A DNA stretch of 9,102 nucleotides from positions 1 to 9,102 of the forward strand of contig JAABPT010000019.1 of the NCBI GenBank assembly GCA_011391855.1, written 5' to 3'. How positions within the stretch are numbered: position 1 is the stretch's first letter; each line of letters starts with the position of its first letter. This document shows, one piece after another, positions 1 to 5,218 of this stretch. This stretch comes from Burkholderiales bacterium (GTDB taxonomy: Bacteria; Pseudomonadota; Gammaproteobacteria; Burkholderiales; Burkholderiaceae_C). The notes under the pieces are model-generated. The model was not told the origin of the DNA and ran no database searches. It saw only the letters and a list, made by a program, of their open reading frames with translations. A program made the position numbers and the translations under genes.

Positions 1-159
1 CCGCCGGAACCCCTGCGGCCGGCAACGCCCGCAGCGCCTGAACTGTCGGCCGTGCAACCCACGGCGCAGACGTTGATGCCTTCACCGCCATCCCCCGAAA
101 GTCCGCCAGGCCCGACGACTTCACCCAACGAACCCCTTTCCGGAGCACAAGCACCATGA
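1..159 (+). CDS. C-terminal end of an unidentified upstream protein, Pro/Ala-rich tail (5' end outside window)
   Basis: Frame 1 is open from the first base to a TGA at 157-159 and gives 52 residues. The other two forward frames are closed early by stops near 39 and 76. The visible tail is very rich in Pro, Ala, Ser and Thr, with PSPPSPESPPGPTTSP as its most extreme stretch. It looks like a disordered C-terminal extension rather than a folded domain, and no family can be named from it. The stop overlaps the start of the next gene by 4 bases (ATGA at 156-159). The same kind of overlap recurs through the window and supports a real coding end with translational coupling. Codon choice is less biased than in the neighbours (CCT, TCA, AGT, ACT and CTT all occur), as expected for a weakly constrained tail. 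Confidence 0.7.
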   Translation, partial: PPEPLRPATPAAPELSAVQPTAQTLMPSPPSPESPPGPTTSPNEPLSGAQAP

Positions 160-641
160 CCGAAACCGCTGCCTACGAGGCCTTGCGCGCGTCCCACCTG
201 GCCGCGGAATTGACCGAACCGCAATGCCGCACCTTGAGCGCCCTGCTGGCCCTGCGCGAACTCGCCGACGGCGAGGCGCTGGTGCGCGAGGGCACCAGCG
301 ACAGCCACCTGTATGCAGTGATCGCGGGTTCGCTGGCCGTGGCACGCGCCGCCGGCAGCCCCGAAGAGGTGACGCTGTTCATGTTCAAGCCCGGCGACCT
401 GGTGGGCGAACTCAGCTTCCTGGACGACAACGTGCATTTCGCGTCGGTGGTCTCGCGCGGGCCCAGCCGCGTCTTCGGCCTGGACCGTGCGCAACTCGAG
501 TCGCTGCTGGACAGCGACCCGCACATCGTCTACCGCGTCATGCGCTCGATCACGCGCCGCGTGCACCAGGCCCAGCACCGGCTGGCGGCACAATCGGCAG
601 AGTTGAGCAACTACATCTTCAAGCAGCATGGCCGGTATTGA
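156..641 (+). CDS. stand-alone cyclic-nucleotide-binding-domain protein (CRP/FNR-like sensor fold, no DNA-binding domain)
   Basis: This 161-residue protein is essentially one cNMP-binding beta-roll (about residues 15-125) followed by a helical tail (about 126-161). Visible hallmarks are DGEALVREG (38-46), LYAVIAGSLAV (52-62) and the phosphate-binding-cassette region GDLVGELSFLDD (80-91). There is no C-terminal helix-turn-helix, so it is not a complete CRP/FNR regulator. In classical cAMP-binding members the cassette continues to an Arg that contacts the phosphate; here the equivalent stretch reads NVHFASVV, with His94 near that position. cAMP binding is therefore doubtful. No Cys cluster for an Fe-S sensor is visible. 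A GGAG at 142-145, ten bases before the ATG, supports the start. The gene sits 9 bases before ubiE, so a regulatory or scaffolding role for the quinone enzymes is possible but unproven. Confidence 0.85.
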   Translation: MTETAAYEALRASHLAAELTEPQCRTLSALLALRELADGEALVREGTSDSHLYAVIAGSLAVARAAGSPEEVTLFMFKPGDLVGELSFLDDNVHFASVVSRGPSRVFGLDRAQLESLLDSDPHIVYRVMRSITRRVHQAQHRLAAQSAELSNYIFKQHGRY

Positions 642-650
642 TTTCCGCGC

Positions 651-1394
651 ATGACGAAACTGTCGCGCACCTTCGGTTTCCAGTCCGTCGAAGAGGAAGA
701 GCGCGAGCAGCGCATCCGCCGCGTCTTCGAGGCCGTGGCCAGGCGCTACGACCTCATGAACGACCTCATGAGCATGGGTATCCACCGGCTGTGGAAGCGC
801 ACGCTGGTGCGGCTGGCCGCGCCGCGCGCAGGGCAGTTGATCGTCGACCTGGCCGGCGGCACCGGCGACGTGGCGGCGCGTTTGGCCGCGGCCGACCGCG
901 TGGTGGCCGTGTGCGACCCGAGCGTACCCATGATGCAGGCAGGCCAGGCGCGCGGCCACCGGCACGTGCAGTGGCTGGCCGGCACCGGTGAATGCATGCC
1001 GCTGCCCGCGGGCAGCGTGGACACCATCACCATTGCGTTTGGCATCCGCAACGTCACGCGCATCGAGGACGCCTTGGCCGAGGCGCTGCGCGTGCTCAAG
1101 CCCGGCGGGCGATTCCTGTGCCTGGAGTTCTCCACGCCCTGGGCGCCGGTGCGGCCGTTCTACAACTTCTTTTCCTTCGCCGTGATCCCGCGCCTGGGCG
1201 CCATGGTGGCGCAGGCGCCCGAGGCCTACACCTATCTGGTCGAGTCGATCCGGCGCTTCCCCGACCAGCGCAGCTTCCAGGCGCTGATGCAGCAGGCCGG
1301 CTTCGCTGACGTGAGCTACCGCAACCTGAGCTTCGGCATCGCCTGCATCCATGTCGGCACCAAGCCGGCGCCAGCGGGAAAGGCTGCGCAGTGA
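651..1394 (+). CDS. ubiE: UbiE/COQ5-family quinone C-methyltransferase (ubiquinone or demethylmenaquinone type)
   Basis: The product is a 247-residue class I SAM-dependent methyltransferase. It has the UbiE signature throughout: VFEAVARRYDLMNDLMSMG (25-43) with HRLWK (45-49), SAM motif I VDLAGGTGDVA (65-75), AFGIRNV (129-135), VLKPGGRFLCLEFS (148-161), and a C-terminal region with YLVESIRRFPDQ (195-206). Its length is close to the E. coli enzyme. Known members methylate the ring of demethylmenaquinone or a ubiquinone precursor at the inner face of the membrane. Direct coupling to a MenA-like gene (GTGA overlap at 1391-1394) suggests demethylmenaquinone methylation, but sequence alone cannot separate the two roles. 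In motif II, the E. coli DINESML region is replaced by CDPSVPMM (88-95), so this may be a divergent paralogue. The start lacks a clear Shine-Dalgarno sequence. Confidence 0.88.
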   Translation: MTKLSRTFGFQSVEEEEREQRIRRVFEAVARRYDLMNDLMSMGIHRLWKRTLVRLAAPRAGQLIVDLAGGTGDVAARLAAADRVVAVCDPSVPMMQAGQARGHRHVQWLAGTGECMPLPAGSVDTITIAFGIRNVTRIEDALAEALRVLKPGGRFLCLEFSTPWAPVRPFYNFFSFAVIPRLGAMVAQAPEAYTYLVESIRRFPDQRSFQALMQQAGFADVSYRNLSFGIACIHVGTKPAPAGKAAQ

Positions 1395-2329
1395 GCGTCG
1401 AGCAGCGCACTTCGGGCGTGGCGGTGCGCGCCGGCTCGCCGGCGGCGTGGCTGGTGGCGGTGCGACCGCGCACGCTGCTGGTGGCCATCAGCCCGGTGCT
1501 GGTGGGCGCCGCTTTAGGCTGGCAGCGCACCGGGGCGCTGGACCTGGGGGTGTCGCTGGTGGTGCTGGCCGCGGCGCTGCTGATGCAGGTGGTGTCGAAC
1601 CTGCAGAACGACGTGGGCTACACCGTGCGCGGCGGCGAATCCACGGGCACCCGCACGGGGTTGCCGCGCGCCACCGCGCACGGCTGGCTGAAGGTGCGCG
1701 CGGTGCGCAACGCCATCCTCCTGATCGCGCTCGTGTCCACGGTGCTGGGGCTGCTGCTGGTGCTGCAGCGTGGCTGGCCGGTGCTGGCCATCGGCGCGGC
1801 TTCGCTGCTGGCGGCGCTGGCCTACATGGGCGGGCCGCGGCCCATCGCCTACACGCCCTTCGGCGAACTGACGGTCTTCGTCTTCTTCGGCCTGGTGGCG
1901 GTGCTGGGCACCGACTGGATGCTCACCGAAGGCATTGGCGCCACCACCGTGGTGGCCGCGGTGGCCCTGGGCGCGCTGGCGGCGGCGGCGCTGGCGGTGA
2001 ACAACCACCGCGACATTGCGCACGACGCGCTGGTGGGCCGGCGCACCTTCGCCGTCACCTTCGGCGCGGCGGCCTCGCACCGCCTGTACACGATCCTGCT
2101 GCTGGGGCCGTTTGCCCTGACGCCCCTGATGGCGTGGTTGTCCGATTCCCTGCTGCTGCTCTTGCCTTGCCTGCTGCTGCCGGCGACGTGGGCGCTGCGG
2201 CGCGACATGCAGCGCTGCCCGCCGGGCATTGCGTTCAACGAAGTGCTGTTCCGCACCTTCAAGATGGAACTGGTCTACTCGGTGCTGCTGGCCAGCGGCG
2301 CGGTGCTGGGCCGTCTCTGGGACTGGTGA
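1391..2329 (+). CDS. menA: MenA-like prenyltransferase (UbiA superfamily, 1,4-dihydroxy-2-naphthoate polyprenyltransferase type)
   Basis: This is a 312-residue integral membrane protein with many hydrophobic segments, as expected for the UbiA superfamily. The family transfers a polyprenyl chain to an aromatic head group; MenA uses 1,4-dihydroxy-2-naphthoate. N-terminal VRPRTLLVAISPVLVGAAL (24-42) and the second motif NNHRDIAHDALVGRRTFAV (204-222) match MenA well. The first motif is degenerate: NLQNDVGYTVRGGE (70-83) has Tyr77 and Glu83 where E. coli MenA (NLANDYGDAVKGSD) has Asp. Only Asp74 of the three acidic positions is kept as Asp. The enzyme may bind metal-diphosphate differently, use another substrate, or be impaired. 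The GTG start overlaps the ubiE stop by 4 bases (GTGA), arguing for coupled translation. Other menaquinone genes are not in the window. Confidence 0.85.
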   Translation: MSVEQRTSGVAVRAGSPAAWLVAVRPRTLLVAISPVLVGAALGWQRTGALDLGVSLVVLAAALLMQVVSNLQNDVGYTVRGGESTGTRTGLPRATAHGWLKVRAVRNAILLIALVSTVLGLLLVLQRGWPVLAIGAASLLAALAYMGGPRPIAYTPFGELTVFVFFGLVAVLGTDWMLTEGIGATTVVAAVALGALAAAALAVNNHRDIAHDALVGRRTFAVTFGAAASHRLYTILLLGPFALTPLMAWLSDSLLLLLPCLLLPATWALRRDMQRCPPGIAFNEVLFRTFKMELVYSVLLASGAVLGRLWDW

Positions 2330-2333
2330 CGCG

Positions 2334-3311
2334 GTGACCGGCACGCTGACGCGCCGCACGATGGTCGGCGCCTGTCTCGCTGCGCCGCTGGCGCGGCTGC
2401 AGGCCCAGCCGCGCTTTCCCAGCCGCAAGGTGCGCATCGTGGTGCCCTATGCCGTGGGCGTGGGCCCCGACGTGGTGGCGCGCACCTTGGCCGAGAACCT
2501 CTCGCGGCATTGGCGCCAGCCGGTGATCGTCGACAACAAGCCTGGGGCTTCGGGCATCGTCGCCTTCGGCGATGTGCGCCGCACGGCCGCCGACGGCTAC
2601 ACGCTGTACCTGGCCGATACCGCCACCATGGCCGTCAACCCGCTGATCCACGCCACGCTGCCCTACGACCCGGCGCGCGACCTGGTGCCGCTGACGCTGC
2701 TGTTCCGCGCCACCTTCGTCATCCTGGTCGGCGGCCGCAGCCGCTTCCAGACCCTGGCGCAGATGCTGGAAGCGGCGCGGCGCGAGCCCGGCCGCGTCAG
2801 CTACGCGTCGCTGGGCAACGGGCACGCCAGCCAGGTGGCTATCGAGTCGATGGCACGCGCGGCCGGGGTGCAGCTGCTGCACGTGCCGTTCAAGGACGCC
2901 GGCGCGCTGTTCACCGCGGTGGCTTCCGCCGACGTGGACTTCACCGCCTTCAGCATGAATACCGTGGCCGGCCTGCTGGCCGGCGGCAAGCTGCGGCCGC
3001 TGGCGGTGGCGGCGCGGCAGCGGCTGAAGGACCACCCGCAACTGCCGACGCTGCTCGAGGCCGGCGGGCCGGCGGTCGAAATGCACCCCTGGGCCGGCCT
3101 GGTGGCGCCGGCCGGCACGCCGCCGGTGGAGCTGGAGCAACTGCAGCGCGACATCGTCGCGGCCATCGACTCCGCCGAGGTGCGCGCGCGCATCGAGGCG
3201 CTGGGCTTCGAGCTCACGCCGTCGACAGCGCAGCAATTCAGGGACCGCGTACAGGCCGACCTGGCGCTGTACGCGCCACTGGTGCGCGAAGGGCGGGTAT
3301 CGCGTCTTTGA
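2334..3311 (+). CDS. Bug-family (TctC-like) tripartite tricarboxylate transporter substrate-binding protein
   Basis: This is a 325-residue periplasmic solute receptor. Family marks are VRIVVPYAVGVGPDVVAR (33-50), QPVIVDNKPGASG (62-74), VSYASLGNGHASQVA (155-169), LLHVPFKD (181-188) and GGKLRPLAV (217-225). Bug proteins typically bind carboxylates, amides or aromatic acids, and are hugely expanded in Burkholderiales, mostly without TctA/TctB membrane partners; none is encoded here. I chose the GTG at 2334, 4 bases after the menA stop, because it yields a short N-terminus with an Arg pair (TRRTMVG, 6-12) and a hydrophobic stretch, resembling a Tat or Sec signal. VGAC at 11-14 also resembles a lipobox, so lipidation cannot be excluded. 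An ATG at 2361 is a less likely start because it would remove the basic n-region. Its link to the quinone genes may be accidental. Confidence 0.9.
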   Translation: MTGTLTRRTMVGACLAAPLARLQAQPRFPSRKVRIVVPYAVGVGPDVVARTLAENLSRHWRQPVIVDNKPGASGIVAFGDVRRTAADGYTLYLADTATMAVNPLIHATLPYDPARDLVPLTLLFRATFVILVGGRSRFQTLAQMLEAARREPGRVSYASLGNGHASQVAIESMARAAGVQLLHVPFKDAGALFTAVASADVDFTAFSMNTVAGLLAGGKLRPLAVAARQRLKDHPQLPTLLEAGGPAVEMHPWAGLVAPAGTPPVELEQLQRDIVAAIDSAEVRARIEALGFELTPSTAQQFRDRVQADLALYAPLVREGRVSRL

Positions 3312-3340
3312 GGCCCGCTTGAGGCCCGCTTGAGGCCCGC
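3309..3340 (+). repeat. three-copy 11-base tandem repeat at the end of the Bug gene
   Basis: The unit TGAGGCCCGCT occurs at 3309-3319 and 3320-3330, and again at 3331-3340 with the last base changed. The TGA of the first copy is the stop codon of the Bug gene. Because 11 is not a multiple of three, the three TGAs fall in three different forward frames and close all of them. It probably arose by slippage. No function is established. Confidence 0.85.
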
Positions 3341-3349
3341 ACTCGGGCC
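3334..3349. terminator. small GC hairpin in the convergent gap (weak terminator candidate)
   Basis: GGCCCG (3334-3339) and CGGGCC (3344-3349) form a perfect 6-base stem with a 4-base CACT loop. It lies between the convergent stops at 3311 and 3369, where a bidirectional terminator is expected. No T-run follows on either strand, so it is not a canonical intrinsic terminator. Other pairings are possible, for example of the GCCCGC copies with GCGGGC at 3360-3365. Confidence 0.3.
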
Positions 3350-3366
3350 GCATGTGGGCGCGGGCG

Positions 3367-3972
3367 CTACAGCCAGCTCACGAAGCGCGCGACCTCGGGC
3401 CGCGGCCGCATCGGCTTGCGCGCACTCACCGTGCCCACGTTGACGAAGCACACCGGCACTTCGCCGGGCTTCAGCCCGAACAGCCGGTGCAGGTGCGGTG
3501 AGGCCAGCGCCTGCCCGCTGGTGAGCGCCGAGCCGTAACCCATGGCGTGCGCAGTGAGCAGCATGTTCTGCAAGGCGCAGCCCAGCGAGATGAAGCGCTC
3601 CACGGCCGGCACTTCCTTGTCGCCTTCGTCCAGCCGCGCCACAGCCAGCATCAGCAGCGGTGCGCGGTGGGCCTTTTCGCGCGCCGCCTCGCGCTGGGGG
3701 GCCAGCGCCGCGGGGTCGCGGTCGAGCAGGGCGGCTTCGAAGACCTCGGCCAGCCGCTCCCGCTGGTCGGTGGATACGGCGACGAAGCGCCAGGGCAGGC
3801 GCTGTTCATGGTCGGGCGCGGCGGCGGCAGCCTCGAAGAGTTGCTGCAATTGCGCGGGGTCCGGCCCCGGCGCCAGCAGGCGCTTGGGCAGTACCGTCTG
3901 GCGCGTGTGGATGAGGGCACGCGCCCAGGCGGCGGCGGTCGACGGGTCGGAGGTCTCGATGGAGTCGCTCAT
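3367..3972 (-). CDS. nitroreductase-family flavoprotein, YdjA-like
   Basis: The product is a 201-residue protein of the FMN-dependent nitroreductase superfamily. Residues 17-60 carry the N-terminal family pattern (ALIHTRQTVLPKRL, then AAAAPDHEQRLPWRFV), with RQ at 24-25 in the position that usually begins the FMN-phosphate site. The core segment PAVERFISLGCALQNMLLTA (122-141) and GYGSALTSG (145-153) follow, and the C-terminus ends in the usual RP...F..W pattern. It resembles E. coli YdjA, a small nitroreductase with an unsettled natural substrate; the family reduces nitro compounds or quinones with NAD(P)H. The gene lies 48 bases downstream of the haem-lipoprotein gene on the same strand, so co-transcription is plausible although a hairpin intervenes. 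No Shine-Dalgarno sequence is visible before the ATG. Substrate cannot be assigned. Confidence 0.9.
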   Translation of the reverse strand: MSDSIETSDPSTAAAWARALIHTRQTVLPKRLLAPGPDPAQLQQLFEAAAAAPDHEQRLPWRFVAVSTDQRERLAEVFEAALLDRDPAALAPQREAAREKAHRAPLLMLAVARLDEGDKEVPAVERFISLGCALQNMLLTAHAMGYGSALTSGQALASPHLHRLFGLKPGEVPVCFVNVGTVSARKPMRPRPEVARFVSWL

Positions 3973-3982
3973 GGCGGCAACG

Positions 3983-4009
3983 GGGCGGCTGGCAGGGTGC
4001 CGGCCGCCC
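3983..4009. other. strong inverted repeat between the lipoprotein and nitroreductase genes
   Basis: GGGCGGC (3983-3989) is perfectly complementary to GCCGCCC (4003-4009). Inside it, GGC (3991-3993) pairs with GCC (3999-4001) around a 5-base loop, with a single T/G position between the two stems. The structure almost fills the 48-base gap. No T-run follows in the minus-strand transcript, so it is more likely an mRNA-stabilising or attenuating hairpin than a standard terminator. It ends 10 bases before the nitroreductase ATG and could reduce ribosome access. Confidence 0.5.
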
Positions 4010-4020
4010 GGTCCGCCATG

Positions 4021-5064
4021 CTACTTGCCGAAGACCAGGAACATGACATCGTCACCAGTGGCGTGCCGCACCTGCGCATTGTCGAAGGCCGCGAAGCCGA
4101 ACGCATAGCGCTTGTCTAAGTTGTCCCACTGCACGTCGAACTTGCTGCCGGTGACCAGCTTGCGGCTCACCACCGACGTGTGCATGCCGTCCTTCCAGCC
4201 CACCACGACCTTGATGTCGGCACGGTCGGCCAGCAGCGGATTGACGATGTAGGACGCCACTTCGTCGCCGGCCTTGAAGCGGCTGTCGTCGAAGGCCACT
4301 TCGTCGCCCTTCTTGATGTAGTAGGTGCCGCCGGCCGTGGCGGCCAGGCCGGTCTTGTTCATGAACTTGGGCTTGCCGTTCTCGAGCGGGAAGCCGGCGT
4401 ATTCCGGGCCGCCCGGGTCGCTCTTGCGGCCGGCGTTGGGGCTGGCCTTGGGGTCGTAGCGGGTGTTGTCTGCGTATTGGTCGTCGACATGGCCCATGGG
4501 CGCCGTGCGGCTGCCCTTCATGTGCCACATGTCCATGATCTCGCCTTCGCTGCGCGTGTACTTGTTGCCGTAGGGCTTGCCCTCGCCCACGTGGCAGGCC
4601 ACCGTGCAGCCCTGCTTCTCGAAATTGCGCACCGAGTCGTTCACGGGCCACAGCATCGCCCATTTGTCTTCGTAGTAGACGTTGTCGTCACCGCCCTTGT
4701 TCGCCGGGTCCTTGAGCTGTTTCCAGGTGCCGTCAGGCTGCTTCTGGTACGGACCGCGGCGGATGGAATTCGTGGGGTCGGCGTATTGCACCAGCATGTA
4801 CATCATGTCGGCGGTGTACACGGCCTTGATCTGCCCCTTGGTCTCGCCCTTGCCGCCGGCGAAGTTGACGCCGTCGGTCAGCGTCATGGCCACCGGTTGC
4901 GCCTTGGCCCAAACGGGATCGGCGGCGCCCGCGTTCATGTTCGGTGCCGCGGCGACCTTGAGTGCGACCAGCGTATTCGGCGGAACCGGCTGCTGCGGCG
5001 ACTGGCACGCGGCCAGGGTGAGGGCGGCGGCGGCCAGGCCGAGCGTCGAAAGCTTGAGTGACAT
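4021..5064 (-). CDS. haem-binding lipoprotein with ethylbenzene-dehydrogenase/cytochrome c-552-type domain
   Basis: This 347-residue exported protein has a lipoprotein signal: MSLKLS, a hydrophobic stretch, and lipobox LAAC with Cys20. Gln at +2 suggests outer-membrane sorting. The rest resembles the haem-binding domain shared by the gamma subunits of type II DMSO-reductase-family enzymes (ethylbenzene, selenate, chlorate, DMS dehydrogenases/reductases) and cytochrome c-552-like proteins. Supporting segments are YYEDKWAMLWPVND (130-143), GCTVACHVGEGKPYGNKYT (152-170), DMWHMKGSRTAPMGHVDDQY (178-197) and FDNAQVRHATG (327-337). The Cys motif is CX3CH (Cys153, Cys157, His158), not CXXCH, so covalent haem attachment is uncertain. 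No molybdopterin or Fe-S partner subunit is encoded nearby. An AGAGG six bases before the ATG at 5064 favours this start over an in-frame ATG at 5106. Role inferred: periplasmic electron carrier or haem-dependent redox protein. Confidence 0.8.
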   Translation of the reverse strand: MSLKLSTLGLAAAALTLAACQSPQQPVPPNTLVALKVAAAPNMNAGAADPVWAKAQPVAMTLTDGVNFAGGKGETKGQIKAVYTADMMYMLVQYADPTNSIRRGPYQKQPDGTWKQLKDPANKGGDDNVYYEDKWAMLWPVNDSVRNFEKQGCTVACHVGEGKPYGNKYTRSEGEIMDMWHMKGSRTAPMGHVDDQYADNTRYDPKASPNAGRKSDPGGPEYAGFPLENGKPKFMNKTGLAATAGGTYYIKKGDEVAFDDSRFKAGDEVASYIVNPLLADRADIKVVVGWKDGMHTSVVSRKLVTGSKFDVQWDNLDKRYAFGFAAFDNAQVRHATGDDVMFLVFGK

Positions 5065-5070
5065 GGTGGA

Positions 5071-5075
5071 CCTCT
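5071..5075 (-). promoter_or_regulatory. ribosome binding site deciding the lipoprotein start
   Basis: On the minus strand this reads AGAGG, six bases before the ATG at 5064. That ATG begins a well-formed lipoprotein signal peptide. The in-frame ATG at 5106 would add 14 residues (MPRPGLVPPLQRST) in front of the signal peptide, so the shorter form is preferred. Confidence 0.65.
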
Positions 5076-5173
5076 GGAGTGGTGGAACAAGGCCCGGACG
5101 CGGCACGACTTTTCACTGTCGAGTCCCTGGCATCCGGGTTGCCGCCAATGTGCGCCCCACCCGGTTCGGGGCC

Positions 5174-5187
5174 TTGATACAGCGCAA
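5174..5187 (-). promoter_or_regulatory. candidate FNR/ANR-type operator upstream of the haem lipoprotein gene
   Basis: On the plus strand the site reads TTGAT-ACAG-CGCAA; on the minus strand, TTGCG-CTGT-ATCAA. The FNR/ANR consensus is TTGAT-N4-ATCAA, so one half-site is perfect and the other keeps three of five bases with correct spacing. The centre is about 116 bases upstream of the ATG at 5064. About 31 bases further towards the gene, a weak -10-like CACATT occurs on the minus strand (5147-5152), which is class II activator geometry. A single imperfect site can arise by chance. It would fit low-oxygen induction of a haem redox protein. Confidence 0.35.
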
Positions 5188-5199
5188 GACCCAGCCGGA

Positions 5200-5218
5200 C
5201 TGAGCGGCTGCGGCTCAG
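5200..5218 (-). terminator. hairpin spanning the lutC stop codon (weak terminator candidate)
   Basis: CTGAGC (5200-5205) and GCTCAG (5213-5218) form a perfect 6-base stem with a 7-base loop. The lutC stop (5215-5217) lies inside one arm. No T-run follows on the minus strand, so a Rho-independent terminator is not convincing. Readthrough from the lactate operon into the lipoprotein gene remains possible. Confidence 0.3.

Noticed and set aside
1351..2337. 328-codon plus-strand frame overlapping menA
   Set aside because: The translation is Gly/Ala/Arg-rich and low in complexity. It is a shifted reading of menA, which has clear UbiA-superfamily motifs.
2259..3353. 364-codon minus-strand frame opposite the Bug gene
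   Set aside because: It is Arg/Gly/His-rich without motifs and is fully explained as a shadow of the Bug gene.
4180..5061. 293-codon plus-strand frame opposite the haem lipoprotein
   Set aside because: It is Val/His/Leu/Ala repetitive and domain-free, and the opposite strand encodes a lipobox and haem-domain motifs.
5106..5121. Short inverted repeat CGAC...GTCG in the lipoprotein leader as an operator
   Set aside because: Four-base arms with an 8-base spacer are expected by chance; no known operator matches.
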